Notes under the pieces: model-generated
Told to the model about the DNA's origin: nothing
Seen by the model: only the letters and a program-made list of their open reading frames with translations
Databases searched by the model: none
NCBI GenBank assembly: GCA_025201765.1
Contig: MU623486.1
Coordinates: 19,530 to 83,529, forward strand
Length of the DNA stretch: 64,000 bases
Direction: 5' to 3'
Source of the DNA: Daldinia sp. FL1419
Lineage: Eukaryota > Ascomycota > Sordariomycetes > Xylariales > Hypoxylaceae
Shown here: in pieces, positions 20,776-31,802 of the stretch
Layout of the letters: every line of letters starts with the position of its first letter
How positions within the stretch are numbered: position 1 is the first letter of the stretch
Position numbers and translations under genes: made by a program

Positions 20776-23753
20776 ATGCATCTACCGGTGCAGACGTTGT
20801 CGGTCGCCTTCTTGTTAGCCCTGCCTGCTGCTGTTCGCGCCGTCTTTAAAGACGAAGTCGGCCACATCGACTTTCACCATGAGCTCCTCGGCCTTCCTCA
20901 ACGAGAAACCACATTCTTCCACCGACCGAGACCTCAAGAAAAGGCTAGTCTTCTATATACCCTTAGCGACGTTGGTGTTCTAGGTGCCGTCAATCCCGGA
21001 AATGGTGCCGTCGTATGGAGACAGTTATTAAATAAGAATATTACAAATGGTGGTGGCCACCTACGAGCTGGCGAGGATGAGACGTGGCTAGCTAGTGCTT
21101 TGGGTAGCTCTGTACATGCGTGGGATGCCATTAGCGGTCGCAATGTCTGGACACTGGACTTTGGTGGGACGGTCAAGGACCTGGAGATTATGGAAATGAC
21201 CGAGAAAGACCACAAGGATGTCCTGACCTTATATCAAGAAGACGGCACAACGGTTGCACGAAGGATACACGGCATTGAGGGACGTGTGGTCTGGGAATTC
21301 CGAGAGGTCACTAAGGGTATCCCTCTTCAAGTCAGCACCAACGTCGAAAAGGTCTTTGTCGTTACTCTACATGGTTCACTGTTATCCTATAATCTCAAGG
21401 TTATCGTACTGGATACCCTTACTGGAAAGAAGCTAGACGAGATTATCCTCGGAACTAAGGGCGAGGTACAAAAGCCGGAAGACGTCCAGTTCGTTGGGGC
21501 CAACTCCGCGGCTCCCGTCGTTGCCTGGACCGACAACACCTTAACGAAGCTCAAGGTCAACGTCCTCGGTTCCAAGAGCAGACAGGAGTTTCCTCTCGTA
21601 GCTGATACTGTTAGCGTGGAAGTTCACGCTCCGCATACCCTCCGCTCTTCGCCGCATTTCCTCGTACATACCCGGACTAAGAAAGGAAGTAAAGCGGACG
21701 TATTCCATGTCGATCTCAAGAGCAATGCTATCACCAAGGCATATGACCTACCGCTGCTCGATGGTGCAAGTTCATTCTCTAGTAGTTCTTCCGCCGCCAA
21801 CGTCTACTTTACCCGAGTTACATCCGACGAAGTTATCCTTACTTCGTCTCTCTCTCACGGTGTCTTAGGTCGTTGGCCCTTGAACACGGGAGCAGAGAAG
21901 CTGGATGCCGTCCACGGTGTTTCCGAGGTTATCAAGAAGTCTGAGGATAACTACGCCGTCAGGTCTGCTATCGTTACTGATTCCGATGATTGGACCCAAA
22001 TCGTAAACGGCGACGTGTCCTGGACTCGACCCGAAGGGCTGAGTGGTGCGGTTGCTGCTACATGGGCGGAAATTCCCGAGTCGGAGGACTTAGCTAGGAC
22101 CCTGGAGGCTGAAGCACATACTGACCCCTGGTCTGCTTTTGTCCACCGAGTGACTCGCCATATCGAGGAGCTTCAACACTTACCCGCATATCTGCAGACT
22201 GTTCCTGAGCGTATCTCGGCTAGTCTTCTTGGCTCGGAGACTGCTAAGTCCAGCGAGACCCTTTCACGAGATGGTTTTGGATTCAACAAGCTCGTTGTTC
22301 TAGCGACGAAGCGTGGTAAGCTGTACGGTCTCGACACCGGTAACCACGGAAGGATTGTCTGGTCCAAATCCGCGAGTGAAACACCCGGCAAGAGACCCTG
22401 GAATGTGAAAGCCATCCATGCTGATGATGTCAACGGATTTGTTACTGTCCGTGGAGCTGACGGTGAATTCATCATCGTCAAGTCCGATACTGGCAAGACT
22501 GTTGAATCGATACCGGTCGGTCTATTCCCGCCGGTCGAAAGCGCCGTCGTAGTAGACAGCGAGGCTGGTCCCTGGTTACTGCCTATCGGTGAAGGGGGAA
22601 AGATTTCCGAGATAAACAGCACGTGGGCTCCCAAGCAAACAATTGTCACACGAACGAATGATGGTGGAATCAGAGGGGTGAAATTTGTGACTAAAGGTCA
22701 ACAAGCTGTCGAAATCCCTACGTGGACCTTCAACCCTCCCTCAGGACAGAAGATCGTCGAGGTAGCAAGTCGATCTGCACATGACCCGATCGCCTCTATA
22801 GGCCGAGTGCTAGGAGATCGAACCGTCAAGTATAAGTACTTGAACCCTAACACTTTGGTAGTTGCAGCTATCAACGAGCAGGCAGCATCCCTTTTCGTAT
22901 ATCTCCTGGATACAGTCTCCGGACAGGTATTGACTTCGTCTACCTATGAGGGTATCGACCCCACCAAAGACATTACCTGCGCTGTCGCCGAAAATTGGTT
23001 TCTATGCTCGTTCTTTGGCCAGTACAAACTACGAGAGTCACAAGCACAGAGCCTGAAGGGATACCAAGTTGTTGTTTCCGACCTATATGAATCAGATAAT
23101 GTAAATGACCGTGGTCCGCTCGGCGACTTGGTTAATTACTCGTCCCTGGACCCAATTGATCTACCCACCGGCCCCTATCTTCCTTCCGTCATTTCCAAAA
23201 CATTCATACTCTCGGCCCCCATCAAATCCCTTGCCGTAACAAAAACTCGCCAGGGAATTACGTCCCGCCAGCTATTGGCATACTTACCGGAATCCCACTC
23301 CATCGTCGGCATCCCACGCGCAGCCCTAGAGCCCCGCCGCCCCGTAGGCCGCGACCCGACACCCGCGGAATTAGAAGAGGGACTGAGCAAATACTTCCCG
23401 GCCATCGAACTAGATACCCGTATGTTTATCACACACCAGCGGGATGTGCTCGGTGTCAAGGAAATTATTACTGCGCCAGCGGTACTCGAGAGCACAAGCT
23501 TGGTACTAGCGTATGGTATTGACGTGTTCGGGACGAGGGTCACGCCTAGTCTGGCGTTTGATGTTTTGGGCAAGGGATTTAATAAGTTGGCGCTGGTGGG
23601 TACCGTGGCGGCGCTCGTGTTGGGCGTGAGTGCTTTGAAGCCTATGGTAAGCCTTCACGCCTTTCTTTCAGTTTTTAATCAAAAGAATATAGGAATGCTA
23701 ACAATTCTACGCAGGTTCGGAAGAAGCAAATCGATGCTCGGTGGAAAGCATAA
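20776..23753 (+). CDS. EMC1: ER membrane protein complex subunit 1
   Basis: EMC1 is the large lumenal subunit of the EMC, the insertase for tail-anchored and multipass membrane proteins in the ER. Exon 1 is 20776-23646, exon 2 is 23715-23753; 969 residues. Residues 1-22 form a signal peptide (LSVAFLLALPAAVRA). PQQ-type beta-propeller repeats follow, such as LSDVGVLGAVNPGNGAVVWR near residue 62. The C-terminal DUF1620 part ends with DVLGKGFNKLALVGTVAALVLG, the single membrane span, and a short cytosolic tail KPM-VRKKQIDARWKA made by the splice. Without splicing, the frame runs through the 68-base intron to a different tail of about 36 residues that also ends at 23757. I prefer the spliced form because RKKQIDARWK is the usual family end. 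Confidence 0.95.
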
Positions 23754-24728
23754 ATGAAGGAAGATAGGGGCTATGGAATGGGGGAATTGGGATAAACGCT
23801 AATAAAAGAGAAGAAGGGAAACATGAAATGACGAAAACGAGTAGGGGGGAATGCGATACGCATTGTACACTAGTATTATAAAGAGGAAGCAGTGGTATCA
23901 CGACATGAATCAAGTGATCGGATGCTGCCTCTGTATAAGGAAGTGGTCTAATACAAAAAGAATTAAGTACATCCCATATCTTGTCACCGTCCGTGTTCCC
24001 CGTCGCTACGTCAATTAGGGTTGGGTTGGTCGATATCTGTGCACTTGAGGGGCCGTGACCGAAGCTATATATATCCTAACAATAGATAGACTATTAGAGA
24101 CTGGGTGGTCAAGTGGTAAGAGCAAAAAATTATTCGCGGGTACAAAGTACCCCTGAGATTTGATGTTTGAGTCACTTGCACACACTTGGTTTCGTTCTTT
24201 TTTTTTTTTTTTCCGCCTCCTTTTTGGATTCCTTTTTTTTAATTTTTTTAATGCAACGTTGAAAGTTTAATCAATAATTTCGTTCTTCAAATACCATACT
24301 AATCGCTACGTTATATAGACTAATACGTCACGAGATACTTCCGGCGCCCCCTTTAATCCTGAACCTACCTATAGTAACATGACATTCCATCGAGACATAC
24401 CTATTCTATCAAAGTAAAAATAATTATATAATACGCAATCCGCTGATTACTTGGATTATACGATGTACACTACGGTCATGGGTAGCCCCTATAGCCCCCC
24501 AATCTACTAATTACCAAGGGCATGCATGCGGCTCTTAACTTTGAAATATTTATTTTAGGTATTTGATCTTATTTCTCACATCTACTCCCATCTCGGCACG
24601 AATATGACCAACATATCGCCCCTGAAACACAAGAATAGCTTCTTTCCTCCTCTATTTATCATGCCTCCCCTTTTCGCGCGCATTACAGAACGTCACGATA
24701 AGCACACAAACGACACACTACTTCTTCC
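23754..24728. other. Convergent intergenic, EMC1 / DPS1 3' ends
   Basis: 975 bases between two 3' ends. It includes a tRNA-like fragment near 24101-24190 followed by T runs at 24199-24212 and 24233-24250. AT-rich. No gene. Confidence 0.6.
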
Positions 24729-26539
24729 TTACGGTGTTAACCGCTTCGGTGTACGAGGGTAATAACTCGTTAGGTGCACACTGGGCAAATTCAAGTACCA
24801 CGCAACCACACGGTCGAGACCGATACCTCCACCACCGTGGGGCGGTACACCAGCCGACCTAAACACGTCGACGTAGTCCTTGATACCAGGGCTCGCGGGG
24901 TCGATGCCCTTCTTGCGTAGACGAGCCTCTAGCAGCTCGGGGATGTGGATACGCTGACCACCGGATAGAATTTCTTGGCCGCGCATGAAGAAATCGTACG
25001 CGTTGGTGACCTTCGGGTTCTCGGGGTCCTCGATAGTGTAGAAGGGACGCGCGCCCTCGGGGAACTTGTCGAGCACGTAGAAGTCGGTGCCAAACTTCTT
25101 GCGTATCAGAGCACCAAGCGCCTTTTCTTGCGGGGTGCTCATATCCTCGTCGTCCGAGACGTTGCGGAACTCCTCGGGACCTTCTTCACGTAGCAGCTTT
25201 TGGCCCTCGGCGAATGTGAGTCGGACCTCCTTACCGGGCTCTGGTAATAGGAACTCTTCGGAGGGGTAGATGGCTCGGATGAGCTCGATTTGCTCCTTGC
25301 ATCGCTCCTGGAGTCCTCGGAAGATGTAGAGCATGACACCTTCGATCATGTCGCGGACCTCGTGATAGTGGTCCTCAATTTCCATTTCCAAATCGAGACC
25401 AGTGAACTAGATGCTGTTAGTTGTTTGATCTAATATAATAATAAATAATAATAATAATAATAAACAGTTGGGTTTGATTTTACCTCAGTCATATGTCGGG
25501 GAGTGTTGCTGTTTTCTGCTCGGAATACGGGTCCAATGCAGTATACACGCTTTCGGCCACCAGCAATTTCGATTTGCTTGTAGAACTGAGGCGATTGTGC
25601 AAGGAAAGCTTGCTTCTCGAAGTACGGCAGCGAGAACACGTTTGCGCCACCTTCAGAAGCGGCACCAATTAGACAAGGGGGCTCGAACTGGACAAAGTCT
25701 TTGGACTCGAGATATTCGCTGAATAGCTTCCGCACAGTCATTCGAACGTCGGCGATGGCTTGCTGCACTGGTGCGCGCTTGTGTAGAGCCGGGTTGTTCA
25801 AGTGTGTAGACAAGCTTGCAGACGGCGCCGCCGCAGATTCGGCAATGCTAAGGTTCTCGACGCCCTCAGCAGGAGCTGCGGCAGGTGCCGAGGGGTCCTC
25901 GTCGTCGAAGCTGGAAATAGCCCTGTTGGCGGCGTTGAGACCTAGAGGCAGGACCTCGGGACCGGAAGCAATTAAATAAACCTTTGTGAGGTGTAACTCG
26001 TAGTCGCTAACACGGCAGCTCTTGACGGGCTCGAGGGGCTTCTGAACGGTGGCTTCGACTAATACGAAACTTTCTAATCGGATACCACCGACCCATTTAG
26101 CCATCTGCTTGCTAACCGGCTTGCCCTCGGCGCTGGCCGAAATAACACCCTGAATAGACCAGTTGCGCTCTTCTCGTAACTCGACGAATGCCATCTTTGC
26201 ACCCTGCATACGGGAGTTTTGAATCCACGCTCGTAGTTTCACGGATTTTCCGATATGCTGATCTCCCAAGTGCTTAAGCTGCACCTTTTCCGCGTCAACT
26301 TTGGTATTATGAGAAATATTGCCATAATTCTCCTTAGCAAGATCCTCGTTTCCTCCAGAAGCAGCCTTTTGAGCAGCAGCAGCAGCTTCTCTCTCAGCGG
26401 CCTTGCGTGCCTTTTCGGCTTCCTTCTTGGCCTTTGCTTCGGCCTTCTTTGCGCCCTTCTTGGATTGGGCGGGAGCTTCACCCTCGGCTGGAGGGGCAGA
26501 GCTCGAAGCTTGGGCCGGGTCGACGGGAGCTTCAGACAT
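24729..26539 (-). CDS. DPS1: Aspartyl-tRNA synthetase, cytosolic
   Basis: Class IIb aminoacyl-tRNA synthetase that charges tRNA-Asp in the cytosol. Two exons: 26539-25484 and 25406-24729, phase 0, 577 residues. Residues 20-60 form a Lys/Ala-rich helix typical of eukaryotic AspRS extensions. An OB-fold anticodon domain follows (VKLRAWIQNSRMQGAKMAFV). Class II motif 2 is split by the intron: FRAENSNTPRHMTE then FTGLDLEM. Motif 3 is GGGGIGLDRVVAWYLNLP, and the protein ends PRTPKRLTP. Between the two domains is a low-complexity insert of about 40 residues rich in Ala, Pro and Ser (from about residue 208). The 77-base intron contains a TAA microsatellite. Nothing suggests a mitochondrial presequence, so I call the cytosolic form. 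Confidence 0.96.
25432..25463. repeat. TAA microsatellite inside the DPS1 intron
   Basis: About ten TAA/ATA units with minor interruptions, filling much of the 77-base intron. Confidence 0.9.
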
Positions 26540-27062
26540 ATTTTAAGGGAGGATTATGAGAGTGGTGAGTGGTGTGAATTCAATTGACGAAAGAATACGA
26601 AAACAAGATCGTAGAAGATCCCCCTTATATAAGATAAATACGTCGTCGGCGTGACAAAACAACGTAAGATGGGGTGACTGATAATTTATAAGTTTTGTTT
26701 TTTGGAGTCTTCCGGCGAAGTGAACGAGTTGAACGTGTGACGCGGGGCAATTTTCTATCCTTGGTGGGATGTCGGCATGGCGGGGCTTAGATTAGATAAT
26801 TCAATTTACGAGATACATGGAAGTAACTTTGTAGTGTAGGAACGCTACGGTGGATACATCTCTTATATGAATATCTATATAGGATAAGAGCTAGGACCTC
26901 GACGGTTAACTGAATTTTTCTTCTCATCGGCAATTCTCATCGATAGTTCTCATTCTCATTCTCATTCTCATAATACAACCATCCAAAATACTCGACATAA
27001 CATCCAATCTATAAATAGACACACGATATCGCAATCCAAAACTACCAAGGGGCGATATAATC
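26540..27062. promoter_or_regulatory. Shared divergent promoter, DPS1 / CMS1
   Basis: 523 bases between divergent starts. It contains four TTCTCA hexamers in tandem at 26947-26970, with looser TTCTCAT words just upstream, in the probable 5' leader of CMS1. No confirmed core promoter element. Confidence 0.5.
26947..26970. repeat. TTCTCA hexamer repeat, four units
   Basis: Four perfect tandem TTCTCA units about 95 bases before the CMS1 start codon. Confidence 0.9.
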
Positions 27063-28082
27063 ATGGCAGAAACCCAAGTTCAAAGGCAGCAACCCGCAGC
27101 CTCAAAAGCCAAGTCCAAGAAACGTCCTCGCAATGACGAGACTTCTTCACGAAAACGAAGAAGGCAAGCCTACGAGGAGGATGAAGAGTATCTCGACTTG
27201 GAAATCGGCGTCAACAAGAAGCTCTCAATGATAGATAATCTGCTCCTGTCAGATCACATATCCAAGAAGATCAGGAGATTCGGAACGGACTTAAAACCCG
27301 TCGAGCTCAGCCAACTAGACATATCGCGTATGCTCAGCCTGCCCCGTATATTCCGAAGGGCAGATGCTAACGTGACGTTCTAGCGAATTACATCACAGAC
27401 ACCACGTCCTTCCAGGAGACGAGGAACCTAGAGAATCTACCACAATTCCTAGAGACGTTCGCAGACGCCAAGAAGTTAGGGGAAGCGCCCAAGGAGAACG
27501 GTGCACCACACACCATCATCGTCACCGGCGCCGGTCTGCGAGCCGCAGATCTCGTCAGGTATGCCTTTTCTTCTCCCTCGTTTTATCGCTCCTCTAGTCC
27601 CAGTATCAGTCCCTACTTACCAGGTATAGATCCGTTCGAAAGTATCAATCGAAAAACAACGCAGTCGCGAAACTGGTATGTTGAACGTATCCATGCCAAC
27701 ACAGGGGTCATCTCGGACTAATCCCCCTTCCAGTTTGCGAAGCACATCAAGCTAGAGGAAAGCGTGCAGTTCCTCCAGAAACACCGCACGGGTGTTGCTG
27801 TGGGCACTCCCGTTCGATTATCCGACTTGGTCGATAACTGTAAGTCTTCTCGTCTTCCTCTCGACCAGCCCCTTTTCGTAGGTCTGACAGATATATATAG
27901 CCGCCTTAAACCTTAGCAAGCTCGAGCGCCTGGTAGTTGATGCTTCCCACATCGACCAAAAGAAGCGCGGTGTCATGGACATGAAGGAGACTATGTTACC
28001 TCTAGCTCGGTGGTTAGCTCGGCAAGAGTTCAAGGAGCGCTACGCCGATCCCGAGAAGCCCCTGCAGCTACTTTTCTACTAA
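27063..28082 (+). CDS. CMS1: Cms1/CMSS1-like ribosome biogenesis protein
   Basis: Cms1 family protein linked to the 90S pre-ribosome (small-subunit processome); the fold resembles a DEAD-helicase RecA domain without ATPase motifs. Five exons: 27063-27327, 27384-27558, 27630-27675, 27734-27839, 27901-28082; 257 residues. The N-terminus is basic (KAKSKKRPRNDE, SSRKRRRQ) and likely a nuclear signal, followed by DEEYLDLEIGVNKKL. The core has HTIIVTGAGLRAADLVR, then SVRKYQSKN, VAKLFAKHIKLEES, GVAVGTPVRLSDLVDN and LERLVVDASHIDQKKRGVMD, all typical of the family. It ends QLLFY. Exon 3 is only 46 bases. All four introns are 55-71 bases with canonical ends. Confidence 0.92.
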
Positions 28083-28591
28083 AGGGAGGATACACCATTG
28101 TGGCCAACTGGCAAGCCTGTTGGGCAAGATTTAGAGCTATCCAGACCCTTCGCAATCTCATGGAAGTAGAGGAAGGCAGTCAAAATATGATACCCCGCAG
28201 ATCGATGAGTCTTTTGTTAGGTTAGGTAGGTAGTATTTGCATATAGACCAATCCACAGGGTAGGGGGCTACCCTATGGAATCTATAATTTTACTAGAATA
28301 CAGCCAAATTGGAGTACCTATTCGTGAAATATGAATTCGCAATGGCTTTGGATAAGATACTGGCTGTCATCATTAGCAATCCCGACTACGTCTCTGGCTT
28401 TATCCATCAAGACTGACAAAGCTGATAAATGCGATTGTGATTTGTAAGTGTATAGACAATTACCAGCATGGCTAATTTTACGTGAGTGCACACCATCCGC
28501 ACCCTAGAAAAGTTCTTCCCTCCTCTTAATAACACATTCCGATATCCACGTCGTAAATAAAATCGACAATGGGGAGATGTTCATTCTAACT
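28083..28591. other. Convergent intergenic, CMS1 / CFEM gene
   Basis: 509 bases between two 3' ends, moderately AT-rich. No gene or repeat of note. Confidence 0.6.
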
Positions 28592-29423
28592 CTAGTTGCC
28601 GCTCATGTCCATCCAGTAATCAAGCATGAGAACAAACGCGACCCACAATACCAAGCCAAAGAACGACGGTCTCGACCGAGCTCCTTCAGTTCCTTCAGAC
28701 ACGGGAATTACCCAAGGCCGGCTGATCGAGGACGTTGTTACCGCTGCCGCCGCCTGCGTTGTCTCTAGGAACGGACTGGGTGTTAGAGGAGTTGATGTGT
28801 AGGTGAAAAGTGAATAGGACACCGTAATGAAGTCCGTAACGGTGGTAGTAACTGTGATGGTCATTCCCATGCCAGCGCCAGCAACGCTTTCCTGTCTCAG
28901 TTGAAGCCCCGGTATCTCTTTGACCTCCCGGCGGGCAAGATAGTCTTCTTCACGGGACCTCAGGAGCTCAGTATCGACCATACCTGGAGCAACCATATAA
29001 ATCTCAGCGCCAAAACTCATGCAAAGTAAAATTGAGTGGCTAAGAGCTGGGCCGTAGTGATCTGAATCGCATTGAGAGTATAGACATTGAAACAAGGACT
29101 GCAGGGAGGTAAGAATTAGTTATTTAGTGACAGGTCGCTATAGAGGAGAAAGTATTAACCGTCTGGTAGTCTTTCTGATTGCAGAGACACCTTGTATCGA
29201 GACACTGGGTCACAAACATGCTATCGATCATGCAGCGGGAGGCACAACCTAGCGTTATTATCAGCTAAATTATGCCATGAAGAGCCAGAAGGGGGTATCA
29301 AGAAAGGAGCTTACTGGGTGGTCCAGCTGGCATTTTGGTAATGCTATCGTTGCTAAACGCGACCGCAAGTTGCAACAGGGTCACGAAGAAAGCCCGTGCA
29401 AAAAGGAAATTTGCCAACTTCAT
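28592..29423 (-). CDS. CFEM-domain secreted or surface protein
   Basis: Small secreted protein with a fungal-specific CFEM domain; such proteins bind haem, sit in the wall or act at host surfaces. Three exons: 29423-29315, 29248-29160, 29098-28592; 234 residues. Residues 1-22 form a signal peptide (FFVTLLQLAVA). The eight cysteines are at 38, 42, 52, 57, 59, 71, 76 and 92, giving spacing C-x3-C-x9-C-x4-C-x-C-x11-C-x4-C-x15-C, which fits the CFEM consensus, with the Asp of DTRCLC at 54. A Ser/Thr-rich stretch follows (about 140-195), then a hydrophobic segment FFGLVLWVAFVLMLDYW near the C-terminus. That may be a membrane span; a GPI signal is less likely because the tail is polar. The exons were joined by me from splice signals. 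Confidence 0.88.
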
Positions 29424-30741
29424 CGGGTCCAGCTATTCGAGTAACCAGGATAGAAAGGTGTACGATGATAGAGAGTTATGTCGCGTTATGGGTTTCTTTT
29501 TGTGAGTTTTCTGCTTTTCTAGATTCCATAAATCGTATAAAGCGAATGACTGAAGACAGTAAGGATGATCACCAAGAAGATCAATCCGAAGAAGCGAATG
29601 TCGATATTGGGCAATCCAAACCAAAAAAGAGGGACTTGTTGAGATTTTGTGTTCTGATGTGAAAAGAAGAGATGGAAGAGTTGCGCAAGTTGTACGAGTT
29701 TAAACTCTGTTGCCCAGTAGGTCTTCCATTCACCAGTCTGGGAAGGCACGTCTTTTCTTTAATAAACTTACACATGCAAGAACGCTCCAGTGCCCAAAGC
29801 AAGAAGTATAGCTCTAGCGTATTTCAGGTAGGGAAAGCGAGGCGATAAGTCCCATGTTGAACCGTGACTTCTCAAAATGATAAACAAATGCCATCTGCCT
29901 GATACCTCTCACTAAAGTGTGTACCTTCCCATAGATAGTGTACCTAGGTATACATGTATCGATCCCTAGAAGAGCTAGCCAAACTTTCCAGCTAATTGGA
30001 CTCCGATTGACGATGCAAAGGCCTAACATATTGGTAGAAGGAGGTTTAGAGCATTCCTCTTATTACCTATAGGAATTGGAAAATTAGTCCCATTTCCCAT
30101 CAGTTATACTTTGACGTTCTCTTCTAGCTCCCCCGCATTTGGAAGATTAATAGGCATAATAAAATTAGAAGATGATAGGAATCTTGGGATACGAACAACT
30201 TGGTTAACAACAGCTTATACCACGCTTCTTCATATTGGGACCGCTTTGGGTTCGATGCAAGTCGATTGCCTATAAGTGACGGAATACTATCGTGGAAAAA
30301 AGAAAAACAAGAACTCGAAGATATCAAATTTAATTACTATGCACGCGGCCTTCAAAATGTATACATTGTTCAATGACATATCAGATCTAATTGGATTCGT
30401 TCGATAATCTAGTTCAAAAGGGACGACTGGCTGGCTTAAACACATAATTACTCACGCATTAAACGATCAAGTACCTAAGGTTGGGACTTAAGTTAACAGA
30501 AATTCGGAATATTTATTAAGCCTTAATATTAATAATATAATAGAACTATTTCCCTTATGCATAGGTATTATATTGACATGAAGCTGATAATATGTATCAT
30601 TATTATCGGGTGGTGTCGTTCGTCTGTATATTCAGTAAATAGTGTAGCTTTGTTTTACAGATTACTAGTCTCGTTTCGCTAGGCCCTTTTTCTACGAATA
30701 TAAACCAAACAAACTGCATTAATCCCTGCTGCAAGCAGATT

Positions 30742-30827
30742 GGCCGTCTGGCGAAATGGTATCGCGTCACTTTCCGGTATTCCGTGGAATATGGTGAAGA
30801 TTGTGGGTTCGAGTCCCACGGTGGTCG
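30742..30827 (+). tRNA. tRNA-Arg (anticodon CCG) with a 14-base intron
   Basis: A complete cloverleaf can be folded. The acceptor stem GGCCGTC pairs with GGTGGTC (three G-U pairs), with discriminator G at 30827. The D arm is GCG/CGC, the anticodon stem TCACT pairs with GGTGA, and the T arm is GTGGG-TTCGAGT-CCCAC. The anticodon CCG is at 30774-30776 and reads CGG codons. After base 37 (30777) there is an intron at 30778-30791, and the mature RNA is 72 bases before CCA addition. The A-box (TGGCGAAATGG) and B-box (GGTTCGAGTCC) promoters of RNA polymerase III are present. A nine-T terminator run begins one base after the gene. Confidence 0.9.
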
Positions 30828-30836
30828 TTTTTTTTT
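30828..30836 (+). terminator. RNA polymerase III T-run terminator
   Basis: A run of nine T directly after the tRNA-Arg gene; four or more T suffices for Pol III termination. Confidence 0.85.
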
Positions 30837-31802
30837 AGCCGCACTAAGCGTCTGACAGCTAATCATTGCATGAATAGCACTTGTATAGTGCATATATCAA
30901 TGACCAACCAGAACATTGGAACACGATGATCCCAAACAAAGCTATCTTTTACCTTTTGCATAATACACTAACCTAAACTAGTAGATATAGTCATAGTATT
31001 TCGAAGTGCGGTGATGGTAGCTAGGTATCTACCTACCTTGGGGCACGTGGTATTGTGCACGAGTAAGGATAGGAATTAATTAATGGGAGTTACAACATTC
31101 AAACAGTGAGATGTTTCAACGACGTCAGATCGATATATTAAAACAGCCCACGGCCGTAAAGTAGCTACTTGATGAGTGGTACTCTAGAGAATTTAGGAAG
31201 GTAAGCCAGTGAGATTCTTACAAGATTAGGTTAGGTAGTTTTCCCTTGGGCCTTGGTCATTTTGCAGACGAGATGGCTGAGGCTTAACCTAGGGGTTTAT
31301 CATGTGGTCAAAAGAAGGCAGTTTCAGGTACGCAGAGGCGTTGGATGATTATCTTACCCGGCTCTATGATTAGGTATTTGGGAGGTGGATGGATAGATCC
31401 GAGACATGGAACATGAACGATGAAGGAATCGAGGTAACAAATGCTTAATATGATATCCATATACTGTAGAAAGGACCCGGGAATGCATTTACCTAGGAAG
31501 TGTACCTATGTAGATAGGTATCTAATGTACATCGGGGTATTAATGTATCGACTTGGCACTAACTCCACCCGGCGAGCTAGTTAGTTACGGGGATCCACTA
31601 AAATTTTCTGTTCGAATTGTTATCGCGCTTGTGAATCTCTTATTGTACCAAAGAGCTGTCTACCGTCCTCAACAACTCTAATCACCTTGAAGACTTGCCA
31701 TATTTCTGCAAGATACCTAGGTACTCGTCTACAAAACTGGCCTCCAGATATCCCGTCAATTTATTAATCAGTTTTCTACATATCGCAAAAATCAAAGACA
31801 AA

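Larger units (their letters stand above)
29424..31802. other. Intergenic, 2.4 kb, with one tRNA gene
   Basis: AT-rich DNA without a supportable protein gene. Short frames at 29396-29802 and 30124-30327 have no family features. The tRNA-Arg gene lies at 30742-30827. TAGGTA-like words occur at 31021-31040 and 31490-31525. The last 100 bases are the likely NOP6 leader. Confidence 0.6.
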
